A DNA stretch of 64,000 nt, taken from the NCBI GenBank assembly GCA_023129715.1, contig JAGMBO010000031.1, positions 1 to 64,000 of the forward strand. Reading direction: 5' to 3'. Below, piece by piece: positions 19,011 through 28,359 of the stretch (positions are counted from its first letter, which is position 1; each line of letters opens with the position of its first letter). Source of the DNA: Candidatus Eiseniibacteriota bacterium. GTDB lineage: Bacteria; Eisenbacteria; RBG-16-71-46; CAIMUX01; WJJG01. A program made the position numbers and the translations under genes. The notes under the pieces are model-generated. The model worked only from the letters and a program-made list of their open reading frames with translations, searched no databases and had not been told where the DNA came from.

Positions 19011-20342
19011 TCACTTCGAGAGCAGCATGCGGTAGAATGCCTCGACCCGCGCCATGCAGGTCGCGTAGTCGGCCCGTTCCTTGATCAAGCCGCGGTTGAC
19101 TTCCCGGAAGCGCGCGTGGCGATCCCGTTCGCCGACCGCGCGCATGAACGTGCGCGCGATTCGTCCGGGATCACCCATGTCGAAGAGATAGCCGTTCTCG
19201 CCATCGGTGATCCACTCGCGTACCGACTCCAGATCCCCGCACAGGGGGATCCCGCCATACCACATCGTCTCGAGCATCGAGTTGGGTGTACCGTCGTGAT
19301 AAGTCGCCGAGAAGACGAAGTCCGCTTCCCGGATGGCGGCGGGAATCGTCTCATGTGGGACGCGACCGGAGAACTCGAGGAACTCCGCAACACCGAGGCG
19401 CCTCGCCTCGGCGAGCAGAAGCGGGCGATATGGTTCGTGGGGGCCGACGAAGCGCAGGCGGAAACGATCGCCGAGCGTCTCTCGTATCCGTGGGATCGCA
19501 CGAATGACCGGGAGATTGTCGGTGTAGCGACCGCCGAGTCCGCGCAGGGTGAGGAAGATCAGCGGAGCGTCGTTCCGGCGGATGTCTGTCGCGGCTCGGT
19601 CAGCGGTCCTTCTCGGCGTCGCAACAGCCGGTGCTCTCTTGTCCCGCTCCCTTTCCCGCTCCCCTCCCCGCTCCCCCTCCTGATCCTCCTTCTCCAATCG
19701 CTCCGTCTCCAGCCCGCCGCCGCCAGGGGTGACCAGCGTTGGGATCGTCGCGGGAAGCCCCCACTCGCCGGCGAGGCGCGCATCGCGATGGCAGTCGCTC
19801 AGAAACGCCGCACAGCGGGAGAGCGTCCGGCGGGTGAGATCACCGTAGGTAGGATAGCGGGTCGCGTAGAGGGTCAGATCATTGCCCCAGCAGAACTGCA
19901 GCGTCGGGGTGTAGTCTGCGTAGCCTCCAAGATAGCCCTCGATCGGCAGGCGCAGGCACTGCAACAGGTCGGGCCGGAAGTCATGGACCAAGCTCCGGAC
20001 CCGTCCCCGGTGTCGTTCGTAGAAGCCGATTCTGTCCTCGATGGCTCGTGCAGTCCGCCGGGCGATCGAACGTCGGATCACCGCGAGCTGAAGACTTGGG
20101 TTCCAGGCCATCAAGCCCCGGGCGAGATGATCAACCCGTTGATCGAGAGCGCGTGCCGACTTGTCGAAGAAACCCAACGCATCACTCGCGGTACCGAGAC
20201 TCACCACCCGGGCTCCGGCAAACATCTCACCGGTGAACGGTGTCGTCGAGATTACCAGGACCTCGTGACCGCGCGGAGGAAAGTAGCCGATGAACTTGCG
20301 GCTATGGATGCTGTTCAAGTCGGCGACAAAGCAGAGACGCAT
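19011..20342 (-). CDS. Glycosyltransferase (GT4-like) with a charged low-complexity insertion
   Basis: GT4-like ATYHDGTPNSMLETMWYGGIPLCGDLESVREWI; insertion EKEDQEGERGGERERERDK; start MRLCFVADL (20342) or MAGMRL (20351). Confidence 0.85.
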   Translation of the reverse strand: MRLCFVADLNSIHSRKFIGYFPPRGHEVLVISTTPFTGEMFAGARVVSLGTASDALGFFDKSARALDQRVDHLARGLMAWNPSLQLAVIRRSIARRTARAIEDRIGFYERHRGRVRSLVHDFRPDLLQCLRLPIEGYLGGYADYTPTLQFCWGNDLTLYATRYPTYGDLTRRTLSRCAAFLSDCHRDARLAGEWGLPATIPTLVTPGGGGLETERLEKEDQEGERGGERERERDKRAPAVATPRRTADRAATDIRRNDAPLIFLTLRGLGGRYTDNLPVIRAIPRIRETLGDRFRLRFVGPHEPYRPLLLAEARRLGVAEFLEFSGRVPHETIPAAIREADFVFSATYHDGTPNSMLETMWYGGIPLCGDLESVREWITDGENGYLFDMGDPGRIARTFMRAVGERDRHARFREVNRGLIKERADYATCMARVEAFYRMLLSK

Positions 20343-20355
20343 GCCTGCCATGGCG

Positions 20356-21837
20356 CTAGACCTGCCCGCTTCCGGCTGTCGGGGCCGCATGCCCAGGGCC
20401 GCCCGTCGCTCCGGATGCAGCTCCTTGATCAACCCTCTTCTCAGCCTCCCGGGCTTCGACCATCGAGACTGCACTCAGCACCCACACGTAGATCGTCGAG
20501 ACCATCGAGGCACCGGTGACATTGGCGAACGCCGCCGCGGCGAGACAGACTTGACAGCTCGCCAGGGCGAGCAGGGTCGCCTCGGTCGGCGTGCCGGCAT
20601 TGCGCCGTGCGGCACGCAGCACACGGATGAGAACGAGCAGCTGGAACAGGACGAAAAGTCCTACGGCAATGAACCCACTCGCGTAGGCAAGTTCGAGGTA
20701 GGCATTGTGGAGCTGGCGGCTGTCCTCCCAGGTGTTGTGCATGATGTCCCAGAAGACGAAGCGATGGCCGAGGCCGAGGCCGAGGATGGGGCTTGCCCGG
20801 AGCTGGCCGAACGCCTCACCCCAGACAAAGAGCCGCCAGACGGTAGTCAGGTCCTCGGGCGCTTCAGCAAAGCTTGCCGCGCGCGAGACGATGTCTTCGG
20901 TCAGGCCGCCCAGCCCGCTCACCGTGCCGAGGGCGATGAGGAGTGCGAGCAACGCGACGATCGGCAGCGCCAGGCGTACGATGTTTCGCCGCCAGTTGCT
21001 GGAGCCGAAGACGGCGGTCATCAGGCCGAAGAAGGCGCCGAGCCAGATCGAGCGCGCTTGGGAGAGCAGGATCCCCGCGATATAGATGGCGCCGAGGAGG
21101 AAGCTCCAGGTCGGGCGGCGTCGAGACCAGACCGTGCCGATCAACAGGCTCAGCCCAAAGAAGAGCACCAGCGCCTGCAGGCTGGAGAGATAGCGATAGG
21201 TATACGAACTCGTCCGCCCGCCGACATAGCTGCCGGTGAGCGCATTATGGATCCCGAGCAGGCCGATCCCGAGCGCGCCGATGAGCAGCGCGATCAGTAG
21301 ACGCTTACGGCTGGCGGGATCACGCAGCACGGGGATGCAGAGCAGGAAGAGCAGGCCGTAGAGAAAGCGGACGCGGAAGGCGGTGATCGCGGCATTGCCG
21401 TAGCTCGGGAAGCTCAGTGCCAGGGAGAGGAGCCCGTAGGTGAAGAAGATCATCAGCACGATCGAGACCATATCGCGCGGGAGACGCGGCAGGGCGCCCC
21501 GGTGCAATCCACGCAGCAGCAGGGCGCCGGCCAGGATGATCACCAGCGCGTCGTTGGCGTAGATGTTCAGTCCGCCCAAGGAGAGGCTCTGGTAGGCAAG
21601 GTCGTACGGCTCACCGAGCATGTCGAAGAGCAACACGGCGCCGATCACGAGCGAGAGGTCGAAGAGTGCGAGGCAGACGAGGACAAGGGCGGCGATCACC
21701 CCGGCGGCGATGACCGGCTCCCAGGCAGTCACGGCGCCGATCAGTGCGGCGGTCAGCAGGACCGGCGGCAGCATCCGCTTCCAGGGCGCCGGCTGTGCCC
21801 CGTCTGCGGCCCATGTCCCCTGGGGAATGGTGCTCAT
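20356..21837 (-). CDS. O-antigen ligase/polymerase (Wzy/WaaL-like) membrane protein
   Basis: Multiple TM helices, GLGLGHRFVFWD...HNAYLELAYASGFIAVGLFV Wzy_C-type motif. Confidence 0.85.
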   Translation of the reverse strand: MSTIPQGTWAADGAQPAPWKRMLPPVLLTAALIGAVTAWEPVIAAGVIAALVLVCLALFDLSLVIGAVLLFDMLGEPYDLAYQSLSLGGLNIYANDALVIILAGALLLRGLHRGALPRLPRDMVSIVLMIFFTYGLLSLALSFPSYGNAAITAFRVRFLYGLLFLLCIPVLRDPASRKRLLIALLIGALGIGLLGIHNALTGSYVGGRTSSYTYRYLSSLQALVLFFGLSLLIGTVWSRRRPTWSFLLGAIYIAGILLSQARSIWLGAFFGLMTAVFGSSNWRRNIVRLALPIVALLALLIALGTVSGLGGLTEDIVSRAASFAEAPEDLTTVWRLFVWGEAFGQLRASPILGLGLGHRFVFWDIMHNTWEDSRQLHNAYLELAYASGFIAVGLFVLFQLLVLIRVLRAARRNAGTPTEATLLALASCQVCLAAAAFANVTGASMVSTIYVWVLSAVSMVEAREAEKRVDQGAASGATGGPGHAAPTAGSGQV

Positions 21838-23138
21838 CGCGGTCCTCTGCTCAGGAGTTCACCGATCGCCTGGCGCAGCCCGCGCACATCCTCCCCGCGC
21901 GGCCAGAGTAGCGTGCCCCAGCTGAATCCCGGCTCCCTACTAAGTTGCCACACGAGCAGCCCGGCGACCAGTAGGTAGGCGACCGAAGATGCTCCCGCCG
22001 CGCCCTCCGGCCCGAAGCGCGGGATCCAGAGCAGGTTGAGTCCCAGGCTGACGCTCAAGCCGACGGCGGCCACCCAGGCGTTGACCCGTGGGCGGGCCTT
22101 GTACTGGATGAAGTAGAGCGCGATCGGGGAGGCGATCGATCCGCCGATGACGCCGGGGAGCAGAAGCGCGAGGGGCCGGAAGGAGGGCGCGAACGCATCG
22201 CCGAAGACAAAGAGAATCAGAGGTCGACCAATCAGCAGCAGCACGGCGCCGGCGGCGATGACCAACCAGAGGGCGATCCGTGATGCGCGTAGCGAGAGGT
22301 GCATCGCCTCCTGCTGGGTTCCCGCGGCGACGCGCGGATTGAGGGCCATCGTGAGCGCTCGCGGCAGATACCAGAGCGTCTCCCCCATCAGAATGGCGAT
22401 CGAGTAGATCCCCACCGAGGCGGCCCCGCCCAGATAAGCGAGCAGCAGGGCACCGGAGCGCAGCAACATCGTCCAGATGACATTGGCGAGGTAGGCCTCC
22501 ATGCCGAAACGCAGGGAGGCGCGGATGCAGGCGCCGAGGCCGTGGAACCGCGGGCGGATCCGCGTCGCCATGTAGAAGAGAGTCGTCAAGGGACTGACTG
22601 CCTGGGCTGCGATCCAGGTGAAGACGCCCGCAACGGCATTGCCGTGCAGCAAGCCCAAGACGACAAGCGCGCCGAGCATCCAGCTCGCCGGACTGATTGC
22701 TTGGATCTTGTTGTTCGTCTGAATGCGCCGCAGGCCGATGATCACACCGGCCGAGTTGACCCGCAGGATCGCAAGGAACACCAGAGGCACGTAGTAGATC
22801 AAGATCTGCGGGTCGAGCGGCATCGCCTTGCTAAACGCCGGCAGGATGATCAAGAGGAGTCCGGCGCAGAGCAGACCCGTGGTCGCGCTGAGCACGAGCT
22901 GTGTGCCGGCGACCGTAGAGGCATCGAAGCGTCGCTTGCCCAGGTGTTGGATCGCGGCGGGTTGAAGTCCTATCGTGGCCAAACTTACCGAGACGAAGAG
23001 CGTATAACCGAGGAAGGAGAGCAGCCCCTTGCCCTCGGGACCCAGCGTGCGCGCAACGACGATGTTGGTGACCAGTCCCGCGGCCAGGGTGAAGGCCTGG
23101 ACGGTCAGGGTATTCATCGCATCGCGGCGGACGGTCAT
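21834..23138 (-). CDS. Oligosaccharide flippase (Wzx-like)
   Basis: TLAAGLVTNIVVARTLGPEGKGLLSFLGY, 12+ TM helices; 4-bp overlap with the Wzy gene. Confidence 0.88.
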   Translation of the reverse strand: MTVRRDAMNTLTVQAFTLAAGLVTNIVVARTLGPEGKGLLSFLGYTLFVSVSLATIGLQPAAIQHLGKRRFDASTVAGTQLVLSATTGLLCAGLLLIILPAFSKAMPLDPQILIYYVPLVFLAILRVNSAGVIIGLRRIQTNNKIQAISPASWMLGALVVLGLLHGNAVAGVFTWIAAQAVSPLTTLFYMATRIRPRFHGLGACIRASLRFGMEAYLANVIWTMLLRSGALLLAYLGGAASVGIYSIAILMGETLWYLPRALTMALNPRVAAGTQQEAMHLSLRASRIALWLVIAAGAVLLLIGRPLILFVFGDAFAPSFRPLALLLPGVIGGSIASPIALYFIQYKARPRVNAWVAAVGLSVSLGLNLLWIPRFGPEGAAGASSVAYLLVAGLLVWQLSREPGFSWGTLLWPRGEDVRGLRQAIGELLSRGPR

Positions 23139-23237
23139 GCTTGGGTCCTTTGCACGCGAGTTCCCTCTACGAAATGCGCCCCCCCGCGAACCAACAGGGG
23201 ATGGTCGTCTGTTCTACGCACGTTCTGCTTCCCTCGT

Positions 23238-24686
23238 CTACTTCCAGTCGCTCTCGGCAGCGGCGAGGATCTCGGCCACGCGGGCACTGAGCACCTCCCA
23301 GGCATAGGGGCGGACCGCCTGGCGCCGGGCTGCGCGGCGCTCGGGGCCATCGCCCTCGAGCGTTTCGCGCACAGCGGCGACAAAGGCGCTGGGTTCCTCG
23401 GCGAAGCGGATCCACTGCGCAACCGGTTCGGTGGCCAGCGATTCCAGTGGAGTCGAGACGACCGGGCGCCCGAGGGCGAGATACTCGTAAATCTTCAGTG
23501 GATTGACCGCCCGGCGGACGGCGCCCGCCTTGAAGGGACACAGACAGACGTCGAAGGCTCCGACATAGTCGGGCACCTGATTCTGCGGCTTGCGGCCCAG
23601 GAAGTGGACGTTGGGTGCCCTGGAGAGCCGCCGTGCCCCTTGCGGATCCTGCACCGGGCCGACCATGACCAGGGAGGCGTCGGGGAAGGCGCGCGCGGTC
23701 GCCAGGAGCAGGTCGAAGTCCAGGTAGACGAAGATCGCTCCCATGAACCCGATCCAGGGACGCGGGAGAAAGCGCAAGTCGGCCGGGAGTTCGCGGACCG
23801 GAGCACCGCCCCGGCCCGGCGCACGACTCTCGCCCGGAGCACCGCCCTGGCCTGGTGCACCGCTCTCGTCCGGGGCACCGCCCTGGCCCGGCACACAACT
23901 CTCGCCCGGAGCACCGCCTTGGCTTGGTGCACCGCTCTCGCCCGGAGCACCGCCCTGGCCTGGCACACGACTCTCGCCGGGAGCATCTTCTCCGCCTGGA
24001 TCCGTCCTAGCCTCACGGTTCCCCCGATCGATCCACTCCCCCCTCACCCCGTTGGGGACGACGTGCAACTTTCCACTCGGGGTGAGTTGGGCATAGCGTT
24101 CGGCCAGCAGCGACGAGGTCGTGAAGGCGAGGTCGGCGTGCCGCAGGGCATCTTCCACACAGCGCTGCATCGTCGGCCGGCTGTACGCGCCCGCTTGATA
24201 GGCGCCTAGGTCGTCGACGAGATCGAAGATGAGTCGTTCTGGTTGCAGGGCGGCGCGAGATTGCACATAGAGCGGGTTGTATAACCAGAGCCAAGTGCGC
24301 TCGTGACCGAGGCGTCGTGCCGCCAAGCGCAGCAGGCGACCCCATAGCCGATACTGCCACCGGCTGACCAGTGGATGGGTCCAGAGCGGTAGCCCGCGCG
24401 GGGGCGTGAGCGTCCAGAGATTGGGCAGCCGCCGGCGCATGCGGGCCCGGGAAACCTTGTTCTCCGATCCGGCGGGGCAGTGGGCCGACGGCCGCCGAAG
24501 AATCGAGAAGGATGGTTCGACGTAGAGCACGCGGCGCGTCTTCGCCAGATGGGCCATGAAGTGCTGCTTGCGGAACCAGGCTTCGTCCCAGTACTGCGTG
24601 GAAGTGCAGATGATGAGCGGATCGGTGCGCGCAGTGTTCGACACGGCCTGCTGGTCTCCTGATCTCTTTCTACCCGATGCCTGCAC
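23238..24686 (-). CDS. Glycosyltransferase with a collagen-like GAPGES repeat linker
   Basis: VDDLGAYQAGA...YVGAFDVCLCPFKAGAVRRAVNPLKIYEYLALGRPVVSTPLES; low-complexity linker between Rossmann halves. Confidence 0.85.
   Translation of the reverse strand: MQASGRKRSGDQQAVSNTARTDPLIICTSTQYWDEAWFRKQHFMAHLAKTRRVLYVEPSFSILRRPSAHCPAGSENKVSRARMRRRLPNLWTLTPPRGLPLWTHPLVSRWQYRLWGRLLRLAARRLGHERTWLWLYNPLYVQSRAALQPERLIFDLVDDLGAYQAGAYSRPTMQRCVEDALRHADLAFTTSSLLAERYAQLTPSGKLHVVPNGVRGEWIDRGNREARTDPGGEDAPGESRVPGQGGAPGESGAPSQGGAPGESCVPGQGGAPDESGAPGQGGAPGESRAPGRGGAPVRELPADLRFLPRPWIGFMGAIFVYLDFDLLLATARAFPDASLVMVGPVQDPQGARRLSRAPNVHFLGRKPQNQVPDYVGAFDVCLCPFKAGAVRRAVNPLKIYEYLALGRPVVSTPLESLATEPVAQWIRFAEEPSAFVAAVRETLEGDGPERRAARRQAVRPYAWEVLSARVAEILAAAESDWK
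23803..23982. repeat. In-frame 36-bp tandem repeat, 5 copies (72-bp alternation)
   Basis: gcaccgccctggcctggtgcaccgctctcgcccgga-like units, encoding GAPGES/GQGGAP on the minus strand. Confidence 0.92.
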
Positions 24687-24745
24687 GTCGGCTATCCGAA
24701 GCTTCCGAGCAGGCTTCAGCGCCGAGGCGTTCCGCCAGCGCTTCC

Positions 24746-26017
24746 CTAAGCTTGCATACAGGCTTCAGCGACAAGACGCTCAGCCAGTGCCGCGACACGC
24801 CGGGCGCGCTCGTGGATCGAGAATACGCTGGCCAGGCGCTCGCGCCCAGCCCGGCCCGCCTGTTTCCGCCAAGCCGCATCGGTAAGCGCCCGCGTCAATG
24901 CTCCGGCCATGGCTTCCGGATCCCCGGGCGGAACCAGCAGGCCGGTCTGCCCCTCGATCACCATCTCCGGGATCCCGCCGACGCGCGTCGCAACGACCGG
25001 CAGCCCGGCCCCCATCGCCTCGAGCAGCGCGATCGGTTGGGCCTCGGAGTGCGAGGCGAGGCAGGCGAGATCGGCGGCTGCCAGGAATGGCCGAGTGTCA
25101 CGGCACCTCCCGGCGAAGTGCACGCGGGCCGCTAGATCCGCCTCCCGTGCCTGTCTCTCCAGGGCGGGCCGCTCGGGCCCGTCACCGACCAGAATGAGAT
25201 GCGGGGTGCCCGTGCGAAGCGCGGGGGTGTCCATCGCGGCGATCAGGACATCCAGCGCCTTCACCGGGACCTGACGGGCGACACAGACGATCAGCGGCGC
25301 TTCGCCGGGGATGCCGAAGTCGGCTCGCACGTGCCCTCTCTCGAAAGGGCCTTCATCCGCCTCGGTCGCCAGGGACTGTCCGCCTGCCTCGAAGGCAAGA
25401 GAGGATGGCCCAGCCGCTTCCCGTTCCAGGCTCCGGAGATCACCGAAGGCTTCCGGATCCAACCCGTTGGGGATCACCTCGATCTCTGCAGCGCGGGGCC
25501 CGTAGTATTCCCGTAGCCAATCCGCCTGGGCGTGGGCGACCGCGACAATCCGGTCGGCCCGCCGCAACGCCCAGCGGCGCAGCATGACAAGTCCTTGTCT
25601 GGATGCTGTTTGCGCCCGATAGGAGTGTTCCGATGCGAGCAGGACCAAGTGGCGTTGCGGTGCCGGGGGCCGGATCCTAGTCTTCAGATGCGCGCTCAGC
25701 AGAAGCGACCAGAGGTGGGTTGTGTAGACCGCCCGGAAGCCACCCTCCCGGAGCCAAGCGGAGAGCGCCGCCCGCGCCCGCAGCAGGTCCACCACGTTCC
25801 ACGGTCCCCTGGGCTCCCGTTTGCCGAGCAGCGTGGCGGGCACTCCGAGCCGGTCGAACTGGGCGCCCTCTCCGCGCAGCACCGCGACGCTCGCGCGGAT
25901 CCGCTGCGCGTCGAGTGCATTGACCAGCGCGATGAGCTGGGACTCGGCCCCGCCGGTACTGAGCAGGTCGGTGACGAAAGCCACCGGGATCGGCTCCGCT
26001 GTCGGTCGCTTGGGCAT
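24746..26017 (-). CDS. Glycosyltransferase family 4
   Basis: FVTDLLSTGGAESQLIALVNAL, LIVCVARQVPVKALDVLIAAM, EAMGAGLPVVATRVGGIPEMV. Confidence 0.9.
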   Translation of the reverse strand: MPKRPTAEPIPVAFVTDLLSTGGAESQLIALVNALDAQRIRASVAVLRGEGAQFDRLGVPATLLGKREPRGPWNVVDLLRARAALSAWLREGGFRAVYTTHLWSLLLSAHLKTRIRPPAPQRHLVLLASEHSYRAQTASRQGLVMLRRWALRRADRIVAVAHAQADWLREYYGPRAAEIEVIPNGLDPEAFGDLRSLEREAAGPSSLAFEAGGQSLATEADEGPFERGHVRADFGIPGEAPLIVCVARQVPVKALDVLIAAMDTPALRTGTPHLILVGDGPERPALERQAREADLAARVHFAGRCRDTRPFLAAADLACLASHSEAQPIALLEAMGAGLPVVATRVGGIPEMVIEGQTGLLVPPGDPEAMAGALTRALTDAAWRKQAGRAGRERLASVFSIHERARRVAALAERLVAEACMQA

Positions 26018-26142
26018 GCAGTAAGCCTAGCCGGATCGCGTGGGGGGCGCAATTGCCCGCGCGTACGGGGCGGGTAGCCTGCACCCTCCGGCCGCTCGCA
26101 CCGCCGACAGGTCCCGGCGGGGCGGGGCTGGCCTCAGGGTCC

Positions 26143-26238
26143 TGCATGCCCTCATGTCCCGCATGCCTGCAAGCCGTGCATGCCCTCGTGTCCCGCATGT
26201 CATCCCGCCATGCATGCTCTCATGCCCTGTGCTATGCT
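26143..26238. repeat. 34-bp imperfect tandem repeat, about 2.8 copies
   Basis: tgcatgccctcatgtcccgcatgcctgcaagccg / tgcatgccctcgtgtcccgcatgtcatcccgcca / tgcatgctctcatgccctgtgctatgc. Confidence 0.8.
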
Positions 26239-26268
26239 GCGGCGCCTGTTTTCGAAGGAGCGAAGTGG

Positions 26269-27342
26269 ATGAGCAAGACCGTCTGGATCGATCTCGAAAA
26301 CTCGCCTCATGTGCCTTTCTTTCTCCCCTGGATTCCGCGGATTCGGGAGGCGGGGCACGATGTCGTTCTGACGGCGCGCGACCTCTCCCAGACGCACGAG
26401 TTGCTGCGGCTGCACGGGCTGGAATTCGAGCCGGTCGGTGGCCACGGCGGGGGGAGCAAGCTGCTCAAGGCGAGCCGGACGCTGGGCCGGGCCCACGAGC
26501 TGGTCCGCCGGCTCCATCGACGGAAGATCGATCTCGCCCTCGGCCATGGTTCCCGCGCCCAGGTGGTCGCCGCCTGGTGGATGCGGATCCCGCGTGTGAC
26601 CCTCCTCGACTATGAGTATGTTTCGCTGAGGCTTTTCGGCCTGCTGAGCACGAAAGTCTTCTTCCCCGAATCCGTTCCGGCCGCCGTGCTGATCGCGCGG
26701 GGCATTCCACGCAGAAAGCTCGTCTTTTACCCAGGCTTCAAGGAGCAGGCCTATCTCGATCCCGAGGTCGACCGGCCGCAGCCCGCTGAACCTCCGTTGA
26801 TCCTCATTCGCCCTCCCGCCCGCCGAGCGCACTACCACACCGAGAAGAGCGAGCGGCTCTACCAGATGATCGTCGAGAAGCTGGCGACGGAGGCGACCAA
26901 TGCACAGGTGCTCTTCCTGCCCCGCTATGCGGATGAGGTCGGCGAGCTGAAGCGCCTGGTCAAGCGCTACCCCCACTTCTCGCTGCCGGAAGGCCCGGAA
27001 CCGGCGCGTGACCTTCTGCTCAAAGCCTCCCTGGTCATCAGTGGCGGCGGGACGATGGTCCGCGAGGCGGCGGTGTTGGGGATCCCGGCGGTGAGCTTCT
27101 TTGGCGGGCCGGTGGGGGGCGTGGATCGGGCGCTCGCGGGCATGGGGCGCTTGGAGATGCTCAGAGACGAGACGGATGTCGCGCGGCTGGCGCGCCGGAT
27201 GCCTCCGGCACCAGGGCGACCCGGCCGGGAACCGTCCCCATCCGAGAGCCCTGGGGCGTCGACACCAGCCCAGGAACACACCCTGCCCCAAGCTCGACTA
27301 GTTCGCGACGTTCTCATGGAACGTCTGTCGACCTACCTCTAG
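26269..27342 (+). CDS. DUF354-like protein (UDP-GlcNAc 2-epimerase/GT-B-like fold)
   Basis: WIDLENSPHVPFFLPWIPRIREAGHDVVLTARD...HGSRAQVVAAWWMRIPRVTLLDYEY; start MSKTVW preferred over the ORF start 26053. Confidence 0.85.
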   Translation: MSKTVWIDLENSPHVPFFLPWIPRIREAGHDVVLTARDLSQTHELLRLHGLEFEPVGGHGGGSKLLKASRTLGRAHELVRRLHRRKIDLALGHGSRAQVVAAWWMRIPRVTLLDYEYVSLRLFGLLSTKVFFPESVPAAVLIARGIPRRKLVFYPGFKEQAYLDPEVDRPQPAEPPLILIRPPARRAHYHTEKSERLYQMIVEKLATEATNAQVLFLPRYADEVGELKRLVKRYPHFSLPEGPEPARDLLLKASLVISGGGTMVREAAVLGIPAVSFFGGPVGGVDRALAGMGRLEMLRDETDVARLARRMPPAPGRPGREPSPSESPGASTPAQEHTLPQARLVRDVLMERLSTYL

Positions 27343-27524
27343 CCGTGGGCGGATGTCGGCGGGCCACGCATCATCCCGCATACGCCACGACCACCGGCCC
27401 GATCAACGTGGTACCAGTCCACCGCCCCGATCTCCTCGATCAGATAGCGGATGGCACGGTGGATGTCCCGGACCTGTCCTCTTCGGACTGGCACCCCCGG
27501 GCGGCGTTGCCTATCCTCAGCCAC
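27339..27524 (-). pseudogene. Truncated N-terminus of an encapsulin-associated ferritin-like (EncFtn) protein
   Basis: RDIHRAIRYLIEEIGAVDWYHVDRA resembles EncFtn HRA...EELEAVDWY..R; sequence then diverges. Confidence 0.4.
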
Positions 27525-28359
27525 CGTGCAGAGAAACGTCTCGCAAGTAACCGTGCCCGCTGGCGACTCGGGGCCTTCCCGCGAGTCCGTCCTGGCGGCC
27601 GAAGGGCTCTCGGCCGCTTATGGCGCGCGAAAGGTCTTCCGCGACATCACCTTCTCCCTCTCACCCGGAGAGCTGACAGCCGTCATCGGGCCTAATGGCT
27701 CCGGGAAGACGACCTTGTTGCAGGCTCTTTGCGGGATCCACCGTGAGACCGAAGGTGCGGTGCGGCTGGCGGGAAGGAGTCTGGGGCGGCTCTCTCGCCG
27801 GGAAATCGCCCGCCACGTAGCGTTCGTCCCGCAGAGCTCCGGGCTCGACTTCCACATCACTGTCGAGGATGCCATTGCCCTCGGGCGCTACCCCTGGCTC
27901 GGGGCGATGGCGCCATTCGGTGACCGGGATCAGGATGCGGTTGAATCGGCTCTGGCGGTGATGGCCCTGGAGGGCCTTCGCCATCGGCCGCTGCAGACGC
28001 TGAGCGGCGGGGAACGCCAACGGGTTCTGCTGGCCCGAGCCTTGGCCCAAGAGACCCCGATCCTGCTCCTCGACGAACCGGCCGCCAGTCTGGATCTCCG
28101 CTACCAACAGGGGATCTTCTTGCGGTTGAAGCAGTTGGCTGCCTCGGGGCGTGTGGCGATCCTGATCGCCGAGCACCAGATCAATCTCGTGGCCGCCACC
28201 TGCGATCGCGTCTTGATCTTGCACGAGGGCCGCCTGTGGGCCAGCGGGCCCCCGGGGAAGGTCATTTCTGAGGAGATGATCGCCACCGTCTTCGGGGCCC
28301 GTATGCAGGTTCAAGCGGGAGAGCGGGGCCGGCCGCAGTGCCTCTGGAGGATCGAATGA
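27451..28359 (+). CDS. ABC transporter ATP-binding protein (BtuD/FecE-type)
   Basis: Walker A GPNGSGKTT, signature LSGGERQRV, Walker B ILLLDEPAASLD; true start probably downstream, near 27551. Confidence 0.88.
   Translation: MARWMSRTCPLRTGTPGRRCLSSATVQRNVSQVTVPAGDSGPSRESVLAAEGLSAAYGARKVFRDITFSLSPGELTAVIGPNGSGKTTLLQALCGIHRETEGAVRLAGRSLGRLSRREIARHVAFVPQSSGLDFHITVEDAIALGRYPWLGAMAPFGDRDQDAVESALAVMALEGLRHRPLQTLSGGERQRVLLARALAQETPILLLDEPAASLDLRYQQGIFLRLKQLAASGRVAILIAEHQINLVAATCDRVLILHEGRLWASGPPGKVISEEMIATVFGARMQVQAGERGRPQCLWRIE

Noticed and set aside
19116-20519. 467-aa plus-strand ORF
   Set aside because: Antisense to a clear glycosyltransferase.
23803-23982. 36-bp repeats considered as a CRISPR array
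   Set aside because: Units are directly contiguous with no spacers and stay in frame inside a glycosyltransferase; no cas genes in the window.
22299-24209. 636-aa plus-strand ORF with RSTALAWCTALAR repeats
   Set aside because: Antisense to the Wzx-like and glycosyltransferase genes; its repeats are the reverse reading of the 36-bp minisatellite.
27343-27550. Cobalamin riboswitch upstream of the BtuFCD-type operon
   Set aside because: No B12-box-like sequence or switch architecture recognised by eye; an Infernal scan would be decisive.
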